Shown here: one piece after another, positions 34,376 to 45,616 of the stretch
Position numbering within the stretch: the first letter of the stretch is position 1
Layout of the letters: each line of letters opens with the position of its first letter
Assembly (NCBI GenBank): GCA_963971535.1
Contig: OZ020589.1
Span: 86,937,796 to 87,001,795, forward strand
Length of the DNA stretch: 64,000 nt
Direction of reading: 5' to 3'
From: Notolepis coatsorum
Taxonomy: Eukaryota; Chordata; Actinopteri; Aulopiformes; Paralepididae
Notes under the pieces: generated by a model
Told to the model about the DNA's origin: nothing
The model's database searches: none
Seen by the model: only the letters and a program-made list of their open reading frames with translations
Translations under genes and position numbers: made by a program

Positions 34376-35012
34376 TACGTTTAGAGAGAGTCTGAACAGA
34401 AACCGCAAAAGTCGTCTTGCGGTCTCACTTTTAATTTTGCGTTTAGACTAGTGTTTTGGGGTGGAATTCTCCGTGCAGAGTAACTACTCGAGACGACTGA
34501 GCCCCGCTGTCACACGATTGGCGCATATGTCACATGACGTGCTGTGAAGACCCGCCCTACTCTGCCTCTGATTCGCAGACTGTGGGTGAGGAATGTGATT
34601 GGACCAAAGCAGAGTCACTCACAGACAGCGGCTCCAGTCCGCGGGACAGATTCTTGTACTGCCAAAAAAAAAGTACTGCCAATGTAGCCTTCAGGTGATC
34701 TCCAGTCCGTAGATAGAATCAAGACATGCTTGTTCGCTTTGTTTACGCTTCTAGGCTACTGGCGCATGCCTGTGATGTAAGCAGTATGCGCGACGAGAGC
34801 CTTGACAACCCTTTCGTCATCGTTTTATGTGGTTTGACAGTTTAGATGAGAGCGCAAAGATCTATCGTTTCTAGGAATTCCACCCTGGAAGGTGGTCTCA
34901 CTTTTTTACGGTTTCACCCCGTAAAAACGCTGTTTCCGTATAAACGAAAGGCACATCCGAAAAAATATTTTTGCGGATTCACCTGCTAGCGTTTCTGTCT
35001 AAACAGGGCCTC
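34376..35012. mobile_element. probable hAT-like MITE
   Basis: Ends AGGCTACGTTTAGAGAG and (inverted) AGGCCCTGTTTAGACAG are partial inverted repeats, with sub-terminal GTTTCTG/CGTAAAAACG motifs on both sides. No convincing target duplication was found. 35013-35586 holds nothing recognised. Confidence 0.45.
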
Positions 35013-35586
35013 AGTCAGTCGCTCTGATATCCACTGCTTCTACTGAAGCCAGTAAAACTGAAAGTGTCAGGCGGCTGTAGTGACTCAAACTGCACTCAGC
35101 AACACAGCTGGCAGTGGCTTCAGGGAGAGAGAAGACAAGCAGTATGGTTAGCTGCTGACCATTTTCAGAAATTCATGTATTCAATTCAATGCTAGAATGA
35201 ACGATAGTCTATTATAAACCACCAGAAGGGGGATAAATCGTATCCTCACGAATGATAAAAAAAATAAATAAAAAACGACCAGAGGTAGAGAAATTACCTC
35301 CATCCCCCTGAAAACCACATCCTGGAAACAACTTACATTTATCATCTGATCTGAACCATAGAAGTGAGTCTATCCAGCCTACAACATACTGTAATAGCTC
35401 AGTTAAAATAATATACTGTATGCTGCTAAAACCTTCATTTGTGAACCCGTTGGTATGTATGGAATAGGACATAACTCAGTATGGGCTCCTCAAATCTCTG
35501 TACTCTGAATCAATAATGAAAAAGTGCTATTGGTGCCTCAACAAGTCCTTTCTGAGTGAACTCTCATACAGCTGTAGCTGTTCATG

Positions 35587-35735
35587 CTCTGTGTGCATCT
35601 GATCTAAACCTAAGGATGGCTGAAACTCTGCACTAATATAAGTGTGTATCTGATCTAAACCTAATGATGGCTGAAACTGCACTAATAGAACTGTGTGTAT
35701 CTGATCTAAACCTAACGATGGCTGAAACTGTGACC
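35587..35735. repeat. ~57-bp minisatellite, three units
   Basis: Units share GTATCTGATCTAAACCTAA and GATGGCTGAAACT. Confidence 0.8.
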
Positions 35736-35992
35736 AGTGACCACGACCAAACATACGTCAACACAAATATAGTGACCGACAACATTTCATTGCAAAGCAT
35801 TGATAACAACAAGCATGAAAAAAGAACAAGCAAATGAAAAAGTAGACGGTGGAGCACAGTACATTAACATTATAAGTAAATATAAATATATACTGTATAT
35901 ATATATTTAAAATATAATGGTTTTGAATATTGGGTATTATTGGATTAAGCTGGTATTGCATACATACCATTACCTATTCTCGAAGACACTCT

Positions 35993-36330
35993 GATGTCAC
36001 GAGACCGCCGCCATCTTGGTATGAGGGAAAACAAACGGATTTCTACGATCAAATGTATGTGCTGAGCTCCGTTTTTATTACATGTTTTATCACATTCTTG
36101 TTCATTTCATAACATTTTCATACGATTTGTTTTGAAAATATTGAGGCCAACATGGCATTTCACTATTTCGAAAGCCTTTCTGGTGATTCTAAGGCGAGAT
36201 ATGAGTCAAAGAAGCTCGCCCTGATTGACTTGACATCATGTCCATACAAGACACCTGCAGACATGGCCATCTCTCGAATACCCAAATTGAAGCTGCTGTG
36301 TTACGTTTTGTACTAATAACAAACACAGAA
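35993..36330 (+). pseudogene. 5' fragment of a transposon protein gene
   Basis: The GAGACCGCCGCCATCTTGG motif is shared with 497-517. From ATG 36151 a short frame begins MAFHYFESLSGDSKARYES and includes CPYKTPADM, resembling the N-terminus of fish transposon proteins that carry SWIM/YqaJ domains. The frame stops at 36315 and the rest is absent. The family assignment rests on memory and is tentative. Confidence 0.4.
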
Positions 36331-36431
36331 ATCCAAATCACAAATTTTATATAATACCAGCTGAGGCATCACGGATGAAAAAGTGGCTGGCGGCTAACGT
36401 TCGGCTAACTCCCTCTGGTGTTGTGGTCGTG

Positions 36432-36615
36432 GTAGCTACATGCTAAGCTAACGTTAATTACATCATATCGAACCGATAGGAGCTTATCTTATCTAATCTT
36501 ACGTGGTGGTACCACGTGTGCCACTACCCGATCAAACATCCACGTACGATTAGATAAAATAAGCTCCTATCGGTTCGATATGATATAATTAACGTTAGCT
36601 TAGCATGTAGCTATT
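36432..36615. repeat. palindrome with ~75-bp arms
   Basis: The left arm (about 36433-36508) and right arm (about 36536-36613) are inverted copies with few mismatches (core ATCGAACCGATAGGAGCTTA). The flanks GGCTAACGTT and AGCTAACGTTAGC extend the symmetry. The structure would form a strong cruciform. Confidence 0.8.
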
Positions 36616-36656
36616 TGTCAGGGTTAACGTAGCTAACGTTAGCTGCCAACCGCCAA

Positions 36657-37490
36657 TGGCTGGTAAAAAATCTGCCTGGCTGGTATTTTTTTAAATCTAC
36701 CAGCCAAATGGCTGGTAAGTCAAAAAGTTAAGTTTGTTCCCTGAGAGCAGAGCTACACAGCAGTGCGCTTATTTTGCGAGCCGAAATAAGTCTGTGGTTT
36801 TTTCTTCTTCTCACAACGGGTCAAATGCATCTAACATGCATTGCATCGTCGCCATTCCTTTATGCCCACATCGCCCGAAATGAACGTTATGTTAGCGTAA
36901 GCTAACAAGCTAATCCTGATCAGCGGCAGAGCCATAGAGAACAGCAGACAGTGTGGACTGGGGAAAGGGAAATGGGGGGGGGGGGGGGGGCACTCTCCCT
37001 TTCTCTGTGTGTGTGCGTGCGTTTGGAAAGACGATGAAGTCACTAGTCAGGACTCAGGAGAGGAGTATATTGTAGTAAACTGAGGATTACTGAGGATGCA
37101 CAGGTAATGTTGATATTCAAATATAAAAAGGTTTCGAGAGGAGTGGAAGTTTGAAGACAGACTAGACTACAATATGATGCGGGGGTGGTGAGTTGAAACA
37201 GTGTGTGTGTCCCCGACCCCACTTCTATGTTTCAATAAATTATTTGCATTTAAAACTATTAACGCTGACTCATTCCTTCAGTCCACTCAAAATTATGCTA
37301 ATATTCCTTATGTTGTTTATGATATTAATTGAAAATAGCATATGAGAGTATTATATAGTAATAATAACACATGGCGATATACTAAAAAGCAATTTTAATT
37401 TTTGGCTGGTAAAAAATCTGCCTGGCTGGTAGTTTTTAAAATCTACCAGCCAAACGGCTGGTAAGTCAAAAAGTAAATTTTGTTCCCTGG
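36657..37490. repeat. direct ~88-bp repeats flanking 660 bp
   Basis: 36657-36745 and 37404-37490 are direct copies (TGGCTGGTAAAAAATCTGCC ... TTTTGTTCCCTG). The enclosed segment includes a G18 run at about 36973. This could be two copies of a dispersed exon or the remains of one element; no family is recognised. Confidence 0.6.
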
Positions 37491-37494
37491 GTGT

Positions 37495-37790
37495 GACTGT
37501 GAAGCGACATCTGCAACAATAGGTTGCAGTGGGTGCTTGGCCACCACTCTTGAAGAACAGGAACATGATGTAATAAGGCTCTTTCAGAAAATTGTGTTGT
37601 CTATTTTATCTACTTGTATTATCTATCTTATCTTCTTAACTCTCTCTTTGTGATTTATTGTATTCTTCTTGGGACCATGTTGGAAACAAGTCGACAGACT
37701 TTCACATGTTATCCTTGTACCCCTTGTTTTTTATACTTCTGTATAAATTGTATGTACTAAATTAAAATCAATCAATCAATCAAACCTTTG
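37495..37790 (+). mobile_element. 3' tail of the CR1-like LINE family found at 42440-53275
   Basis: It matches about 53000-53270 (GAAGCGACATCTGCAACAAT onward) and ends in AATCAATCAATCAATC. It is truncated to roughly 290 bp. Confidence 0.85.
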
Positions 37791-37966
37791 CCTAAGCCAT
37801 CTCAGTCAAACCGTTGTGTGACTTGTGCTGCTTTTGCCAAAGTTATAGACTCTGTTAACATGATGAGAAACTGTTGCAGTGGCAGTGGCCCACCATGTTG
37901 AGCGGTGGCAGAAAGATGAAGAGCGGAAGGCTGGCACATGCAAGGCAACAAGGACTGAGTGAATGC

Positions 37967-38466
37967 ATGGCAATGAGGCTGAAGTTACATGCTGAGGTTG
38001 AGATCATGTGATGAGGCTGAAGTTACTGTACATGAGGTTGAGATCATGTGATGAGGCTAAAGTTACATGATGAGGTTGAGATCATGTGATGAGGCTGAAG
38101 TTACTGTACATGAGGTTGAGATCATGTGATGAGGCTGAAGTTACATGATGAGGTTGAGATCATGTGATGAGGCTGAAGTTACATTATGAGGTTGAGATCA
38201 TGTGATGAGGCTGAAGTTACATGATGAGGTTGAGATCATGTGATGAGGCTGAAGTTACATTATGAGGTTGAGATCATGTGATGAGGCTGAAGTTACATGA
38301 TGAGGTTGAGATCATGTGATGAGGCTGAAGTTACATGATGAGGTTGAGATCATGTGATGAGGCTGAAGTTACATGATGAGGTTGAGATCATGTGATGAGG
38401 CTGAAGTTACATGATGAGGTTGAGATCAGGTGATGAGGTTGAAGTTACATGATGAGGTTACAAATG
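37967..38466. repeat. 38-bp minisatellite
   Basis: About 13 units of the type GATGAGGCTGAAGTTACATG + ATGAGGTTGAGATCATGT. Several contain GATC(A/T) symmetry. Confidence 0.88.
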
Positions 38467-38508
38467 AGGATGTGAGTGAATGTAATGTGGGTGGGAAGAC
38501 TATATTAA

Positions 38509-39446
38509 CACTTTCCGTGCCACACACGAGAATACTCGGGTTTATTAATAGGTGGTTGAAAGCCACTCACGAGATTTCTCGGATTTTTTTTTTTTTTTTT
38601 TTTTAGCGATCTGAAATCATATTGCATCACCCGAGCCTACCCGAGTATAGCCGAGCGGCGCCGGCGATCATTGTGGAAAAAAGCGCCCCCTGTCGTCTCC
38701 CAGATGACATAAGGGATTTTGGAATGGACTCAATGAAAATGGATGGGGAAAAAAATCCAGTACTCCACATTTTCCAGTCCACTGATGCAGCCGGGGTTAT
38801 CAGAGTTCATTCTGGATCCTCTGAGCCCCGCGGATCATGGAGTTCTACTGTATCGCGTTGGATCCATACACTTATCGATTTTTTCGAACGGTGATCAGGA
38901 ATTGGAATATACCAGTTGGATACCATCTGATGTCAGGTAAGGACTCTATGTTATCAGTGTTAGGATAATCAGACTAATTTTGATGAAGTTATAAGCTGTT
39001 TTGTGAAATGTCCTCTTTCGGTTTCACTGTAAAAGTCCGAGAGGAAATCAACGGGGCGATTATCCGTGCGCGGCCCGAATGTGCTTGCGTGCACGTATAA
39101 TATTGATCATCTAGCGTTTATTTGAAAACTATTCATAAAAAGGCAGACGAATATCAACGTTGTGGAATATTCCAGTAAAAGACGATTTTCATAGAATGCT
39201 CCAGAATAGGCTGTTTTTTTATCTGAAAACGGGTGCTTTTCTAAATGCTCTGAAACGGAAATGACGCGATAAAAAAACAATCTGCCTTGACAGCACTGAC
39301 TGGAAAATAGTCTTTGATAATGCGATGGGAAGATTAGACACATAGCCATAATTTAAAACATAGATTAGGCGATATTAACGTTAACATTGGCGCCGATGGT
39401 GGCATTCAGCGGGTAAAAAGGAAAACCCGGCGTGGCGCTCAAAGTG
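38509..39446 (+). mobile_element. piggyBac-like non-autonomous element, copy 2
   Basis: TTAA at 38505-38508 and 39447-39450. Ends CACTTTCCGTGCCACAC and (inverted) CACTTTGAGCGCCACGCC. It is homologous to copies at 590-1505 and 57172-58054 but in the opposite orientation. A frame near 38860-38940 contains GDQELEY and SWIPSDVR and runs to a GTAAGG, suggesting the first exon of a piggyBac-type transposase. The catalytic part is missing. Confidence 0.82.
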
Positions 39447-39526
39447 TTAAAGGGGGTGTTGAAGGAAAATGATTGTTTTTGTTTCCCTGTGACATTCAGA
39501 TGGTTCTTCAGCTTGGGTAGTCAAAT

Positions 39527-40157
39527 AACTGGTTCTCTGGTAACTCATGGTCTGGTTCTCTGGTAACTCATGGTCTGGTTCTCTGGTAACTCATGGTCTG
39601 GTTCTCTCTCTGATAACTCATGGTCTGGTTCTCTCTCTGGTAACTCATGGTCTGGTTCTCTCTCTGGTAACTCATGGTCTGGTTCTCTCTCTGGTAACTC
39701 ATGGTCTGGTTCTCTCTCTGGTAACTCATGGTCTGGTTCTCTCTCGGATAACTCATGGTCTGGTTCTCTCTCTGGTAACTCATGGTCTGGTTCTCTCTCT
39801 GGTAACTCATGGTCTGGTTCTCTCTCTGGTAACTCATGGTCTGGTTCTCTCTCTGGTAACTCATGGTCTGGTTCTCTCTCTGGTAACTCATGGTCTGGTT
39901 CTCTCTCCGGTAACTCATGGTCTGGTTCTCTCTCGGATAACTCATGGTCTGGTTCTCTCTCTGGTAACTCATGGTCTGGTTCTCTCTCTGGTAACTCATG
40001 GTCTGGTTCTCTCTCTGGTAACTCATGGTCTGGTTCTCTCTCTGGTAACTCATGGTCTGGTTCTCTCTCGGATAACTCATGGTCTGGTTCTCTCTGATAA
40101 CTCATGGTCTGGTTCTGTGGTAACTCATGGTCTGGTTCTCTCTCTGGTAACTCATGT
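39527..40157. repeat. 27-bp minisatellite, ~23 copies
   Basis: The unit is a variant of GGTAACTCATGGTCTGGTTC + TCTCTCT. Its length is a multiple of three, so several frames stay open on both strands; these are artefacts of the repeat, not genes. Confidence 0.92.
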
Positions 40158-40480
40158 CAAGTTCAAGTTTCAAGTTTCTTTAATAGTTGTCATACAGAAG
40201 TACAGAATACTTTTATACAAAATGCTTCTTACTGTTACGCTCCAGAGACTGTGCTAGACAAGATAAGTATCAAATAACATAGTATAGCATGTAAATTAGA
40301 AGTAGAAAATGAGGTCACAGTGTTCAGTATAGACATATGTACAATGTTCGATGCAGAATAGACGTAACTGAGTTACCATATAATATACAATACTATGCAG
40401 TGTACTAATATACAATACTATATAGTGCAAAGCAGAAATGGGATGAGGTACAATTTAGGTACAATTTACAGTAAGGTGTA
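40158..40480 (-). mobile_element. probable Rex1/L2-type LINE 3' tail
   Basis: The reverse complement ends in TATGACAACTATTAAAGAAAC and a run of CTTGAA repeats, the usual form of these fish tails. Confidence 0.45.
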
Positions 40481-40649
40481 CGAGTTGTAGTGCAATCCTT
40501 TATCAATAAATATAAAGTGTGGGGAGTGGGTGCTACAGTGTGGGGGAAGCAAATAACCACACCCCCAGCTAGACAGAGCGACGGTCGCCCCTGGTGTGGA
40601 GGGGCAAGCGATTGTCTTTGAGCAACAGGCGATCGCATCGCCAGGCGAC

Positions 40650-40775
40650 GTCGGTCGCCCGCCGTGTGCAGACCACTTAAGTGTCTTGCTCAAAGACACT
40701 GACAGAGGAGCCGGAATCAAATCTGGAACCTTCAGATTACCAGACGACGCTCTACTCCCTGAGCCACTGTCGACT
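40650..40775 (-). repeat. tRNA-derived SINE-like fragment
   Basis: The minus strand has a box-A-like TGGCTCAGGGAG (40766-40755) and a box-B-like AGATTTGATTCC, followed by the AAGACACTTAAGTGG segment typical of fish SINE-like repeats. Confidence 0.5.
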
Positions 40776-40834
40776 AAAATGCTTTAATACGGTGTATACA
40801 AAGGAAGAAGAGTAATCAGCCTCAGATGTCAGCA

Positions 40835-41222
40835 GCGTTATTTTTTTCCGTAGCCGCATTTTGCGGAGACGCTCTCTGATTGGCCACTTCATGTGACATG
40901 TGCGCCCAATCGTGCGACGCCTGTTTCTATCACCGGTTAAGCTTAGGCACTCTTTCGAAGTTGGTTAAGGTTAGAGTTTGTCTTAGAGCAGGGCGATAGA
41001 ACACCAGCCCTGATTCCAAACTCTAACCTTAACCAACTTCGAAAGAGTTAACCAGTGATAAACTAGGCGTTAGGTAGTTTGCAGGCTGTTAGACCCGGAA
41101 ATGGGCAAAGACACAGCTCGTCACGCGATTGGGCGCACATGTCAGTGGCCAATCAGAGAGCGTCAGTCAGTGGCCAATCAGAGAGTGTCTCCGCAAAATG
41201 CGGCTACGGAAAAAAATAACGC
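40835..41222. mobile_element. Mutator-like MITE, 388 bp
   Basis: An exact 9-bp duplication ATGTCAGCA (40826-40834 and 41223-41231) flanks inverted repeats of about 55 bp (GCGTTATTTTTTTCCGTAGC and on to CTCTCTGATTGGCC). The interior has an inverted pair of TCTAACCTTAACCAACTTCG blocks, recalling the interior of 18489-19162. Confidence 0.85.
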
Positions 41223-41529
41223 ATGTCAGCATGGTACGGTCAGATGTGGAGACTTTCTTCAGTTCATGTGGTGTTTAAGACACATTTTAAGATACATTGG
41301 CCGCTTCAGATAACTTCATTTCTGCCTCAAGGCAAGAATGACTTGGACCCAACATTTCCAAGATGGCAGCTCCATGTTTTTAGGCTGCGCGTTTATGAGA
41401 TTTTAGTCTTTTAAATGTGTTTTTTATAGATTTGTATGGGTTTTATTGCTAAAGCTTGCTTGATATTGCCTTCATTTATATACTGGCCGGATTTAGTCTG
41501 GAAATCTGCTTGGATAACAAACAAACCTG

Positions 41530-42330
41530 CTAGGAGCAGCCAGTTAACACCAGGCCAGGCCAGGAGCAGCCAGCTACCACCAGGCCAGGCCCAGGCTCCA
41601 GCAGCAGCCAGTCACCACCAGGCCAGGCCCAGGAGCAGCCAGCTACCACCAGGCCCAGGATCCAGCAGCAGCCAGTCACCACCAGGCCAGGCCAGGCCCA
41701 GGAGCTGCCAGCTACCACCAGGCCCAGGCTCCAGCAGCAGCCAGTCACCACCAGGCCAGGCCCAGGAGCAGCCAGCTACCACCAGGCCAGGCCCAGGCTC
41801 CAGCAGCAGCCAGCCACCGCCAGGCCCAGGAGCAGCCAGCTACCACCAGGCCAGGCCCAGGCTCCAGCAGCAGCCAGTCACCACCAGGCCAGGCCCAGGA
41901 GCAGCCAGCTACCACCAGGCCAGGCCCAGGCTCCAGCAGCAGCCAGCCACCACCAGGCCAGGCCCAGGAGCAGCCAGCTACCACCAGGCCAGGCCCAGGC
42001 TCCAGCAGCAGCCAGTCACCACCAGGCCAGGCCCAGGAGCAGCCAGCTACCACCAGGCCAGGCCCAGGTTCCAGCAGCAGCCAGTCACCACCAGGCCAGG
42101 CCCAGGAGCAGCCAGCTACCACCAGGCCAAGCCCAGGTTCCAGCAGCAGTCAGTCACCACCAGGCCAGGCCCTGCAGCAGCGCAAGCCAACCGGGCTGCA
42201 CCAGGCCAGCAGTACTGTAGCTTAGCTGCTACCAGCCATCACCACCAGGCCAGCCCCAGCCTACCAGCTACCAGCCACCAGGCCAGCCCCAGGCTACCAG
42301 TTACCACCACCAGGCCAGCTCCAGGCTATA
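41530..42330 (+). repeat. ~70-bp GC-rich minisatellite with Pro/Gln-rich reading frame
   Basis: About 10 degenerate units of CAGGCCAGGCCCAGGAGCAG + CCAGCTACCACCAGG type. A 310-codon frame (41436-42368) crosses the array, but its content is purely the repeat (Pro, Gln, Ala, Arg). Nothing suggests a host protein. The minus-strand frames are likewise repeat-driven. Confidence 0.85.
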
Positions 42331-42439
42331 CACTCTACTTTTCCTTCATCTTTGTTGGTAATTTGTAAATAGTGTTTTGCCTGCTACAAGGGACCTCTTT
42401 GCATATTTGCTGCTATAAAAGTGTACTCTCACTACCAAA

Positions 42440-43178
42440 ATGGCTGTACTAGGCCCTAAGCGTTTGATCACTGTGATTCTAGTCCTATTAGGTAGAATGT
42501 CATTTACTCCAGAAAACCACAGTAATCCAAGCCAACTGGAGGAAAAAACATGGCAAACTGAATAATCTGTGCTAAACTATCAGTTAAACTATCAGCCCAT
42601 TGTAACCAGGAGAATGCTTACTCTGTTATACCTTGACAGTATACGTTCTAGATGCTTTCCTACAGGTCGAAAAGTTAAACTAAGCAAATACTCCATTGAT
42701 CCAGTTCAGCAATGCCTGTTTGTGATCCTAGTTTTAAGTGGGGATATCCAAACAAACCCTGGTCCTTCAATTGATACTTGTGGGTCATGTTACAAGCACA
42801 TCCAAACAAAACAAAGAGGTATATGCTGTAATGACTGCAATAACTGGTATCACCCAAAATGTATCGATATGTCTGTGAAAGAATACAACCACTTAGCTAA
42901 ATCAGATCTTAAGTGGTTTTGCAATCTGTGTACACTACCCATGTTCAGTGATTAATTTTTTAAGGATAATCTGTTCACAGAGGACTGTTCAGCCTCCAAT
43001 AGACCTACAAGTCCAGGCCAGGTCTCACCATCCTCAACAACCCAAAATGATCCTTTTGAACACTTTAACAAAAAGGGTTTGCATATCATTCATCTGAATG
43101 CACACAGCCTGATACCAAAACTACCTGAAGTGCAAATACTAGCAATGAAAACAAAGGCATCTGTGATTGCAATCCGTC
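42440..43178 (+). pseudogene. LINE N-terminal region: hydrophobic leader, 2A-like motif, PHD finger, endonuclease start
   Basis: From ATG 42440 the frame starts with a hydrophobic segment (VILVLLG), has one stop at about 42563, and continues from 42569. A second hydrophobic stretch ends in GDIQTNPGP, matching the 2A ribosome-skipping consensus D-(V/I)-x-x-N-P-G-P. Directly after it is a PHD-type zinc finger: CGSC, CCNDC, HPKC, CNLC in C4-H-C3 order. After one stop (42953-42955) the same frame reaches HIIHLNAHSLIPKLPE, the start of an APE-type endonuclease, and breaks off at about 43178 where Rex1 begins. 2A-like motifs and PHD fingers are known from APE-type LINEs. Confidence 0.8.
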
Positions 43179-44733
43179 CTAGTAGCTGGGGTTCGCAGGC
43201 GTCTGCCTGACCTCAGCAGCTGGAACAGGCTGTTATTGGGGTGGTGGGGGTCTTTCATTATTCTGCAGGCTCTGGATTTGCACCTCTTGTTGTATAGAAC
43301 CTGCAGGGTAGGTAGCGCAATACCCGTGGTACGCTCGGCTGAGCGCACCACTCTCTGTAGGGCCTTCTTGTCCTGTGCCGTGCGGTTTCCATACCAGGCA
43401 GTGATGTTTCCGGTCAAGATGCTCTCTACAGCTCCTGAGTAGAAGGACTGGAGTATCTTCCCCGATACTCTGAACTTCCTTAACTGTCTCAGGTGGTAGA
43501 GGCGCTGCTTCGCTTTCTTTACTACTGTGTCTATGTGTGTTGACCATGTCAGATCCTCTGAGATTTGGACCCTCAGGTACTTGAAGCTGCTCACCCTGTC
43601 CACGGTAGACCCGTTAATCATCAGTGGTGTGTGTGTCTCCTGCTGTCCTCTCCTATAATCCACGATCAGCTCCTTGGTTTTACCAATGTTCAGGAGCAGG
43701 CTGTTGTCCTGGCACCAACGTTCCAGTACCTCAACCTCCTCCCGGTAGGCCTTCTCGTCGTTGTCCGAGATCAGCCCCACCACCACCGTGTCGTCTGCGA
43801 ACTTCACTATGGAGTTGGAGCTGAACTTGGCCACACAATCGTGTGTGTAGAGTGAGTACAGCAGGGGGCTTAGAACACAGCCCTGGGGGGACCCGATGCT
43901 CAGGGTGATGGTGTTGGAGGTCTGACCCCCCACCCTGATTGCCTGGGGTCTTTCACTCAGAAAGTCCAGTACCCAGGCGCTCAGGGCGGAGCTCAGACCT
44001 AGCTCGATCAGCTTGTCCACCAGTCTGGTGGGGACTATGGTGTTGAACGCTGAGCTGTAGTCAATGAACAACAGTCTCACATAGCCCCCCTTCTGACGGT
44101 CAAGGTGGGAGAGAGTGCTGTGCAGTACCTGGGATACCGCGTCGTCAGTGGACCTGTTTGTCCTGTATGCAAATTGCATAGGGTCCATATCACTGGGGAG
44201 GGAGGCACAAATGTGGTCCTTGACCAGCCTCTCGAAACATTTCATGACCACAGAGGTGAGTGCCACCGGTCTGTAGTCATTTGGACATGTTGGGGAGGGT
44301 TTCTTCGGTACAGGGATGATGGTAGACATCTTGAAGCAGGCAGGGACCACGGACTCCGCCAGGGATTGATTAAATATGGCGGTGAACACCGGGGCAAGCT
44401 GGTTTGCACAGGACTTAAGTATGCGTCCTGTTATACCATCTGGGCCAGCAGCCTTCCTGGTGTTCACCTGCATAAATGCTCTTCTCACACTGTGTTCCGA
44501 CAACGAGAGAGCGCCCCCGCCCCCCGCGGTTGCCCCCCCCCCCTCCACAACAGCCGGTGCGCCAGTGACGTCACTAGCCAGAGGGCTAGCGGCGACACTG
44601 TCTACACCGAACCGAGCGTAGAAGGAGTTGAGTTTGTCCGCGAGAGAGGCGGCGTCGCTCCCCATTGAGGGGGCGCTGACTTTGTAGTCAGTTATTGTCT
44701 TCAGTCCCCTCCACAAGCCTCTTGTGTCGTTTT
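43179..44733 (-). pseudogene. Rex1 reverse transcriptase
   Basis: The frame is open for over 500 codons. Motifs are AAGPDGITGRILK, NDYRPVALTSVVMKC, FIDYSSAFNTIVP (the FSSAFNT-type signature used to recognise Rex1), GSPQGCVLSPLLYSL, catalytic FADDT (VKFADDTVVVGL), and the downstream ESILTGNITAWYGN. It is nearly intact in sequence but split from its endonuclease by the L1 insertion and truncated at the C-terminus, so it is not functional. Confidence 0.85.
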
Positions 44734-44840
44734 TTTTTTTTTTTTTTAACATTTTTTCTTTATTTTCCCTTTTCAACATGAAACAAGACAATACAATACA
44801 ATAACAATACTAATAAACAAGACATCACAGGACAATAACA

Positions 44841-44956
<116 letters not shown>

Positions 44957-45616
44957 GACAATGACAAGACTATCAGTTAAATCAGAATAATGAAAAAAAA
45001 AAAATAGTCATGTATAAATTAAATATATAAATTAATAAGAATATATATATATACATACATATACATACACACACACATATATATACATATATACATGCAT
45101 ATACCCACATGTATGTACCATAAGGCGAGATTACTTGAGCACCCGTCATCTCCAGTATCGACAACCAAGGTCCCTACCCCGTGAGGACCCCAAATCCGGC
45201 GCCCCAGCGAGCCAGAGCATCATGCCTCTTTAACACTCTGACTCACCAAGACCTCGAATCAGGGGCCCCCACCAGTCCGAGACCGCGTCTTGTTTGCTTT
45301 TCTCATATTTTTATATTCAGAGTTAATGATATTGTTTACACTGTTCATTTTTTCTCATACGTATTTTTAAATAAACAATAATAAATAATAACAACAATGA
45401 CAACAACAACATCATTGTTATACAACAGACAGGCCTCTTACGCGTCTGTTGTACAACTTCTTCCACTAGGGAAACCCACCTCCAAAAAATACACAACCGG
45501 GGATAGACATCCCAAGACCCCCGGCCCCCACCCCTCCCCCAACCAAACAGCAAAACCACCAATCGACACGGCCAGCGACAGCATGCGGATATATTCACAT
45601 ACCGCCACTAGCCGTA

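Noticed and set aside
39545-40257. Long open frames on both strands across the 27-bp repeat
   Set aside because: The unit length is a multiple of three, so frames stay open mechanically; the products are simple repeats with no domain.
41436-42368. 310-codon Pro/Gln-rich frame
   Set aside because: It consists almost entirely of a GC-rich minisatellite, with no conserved start context or splice structure.
43565-44668. Plus-strand frames opposite the Rex1 RT
   Set aside because: Antisense shadows of the minus-strand RT.
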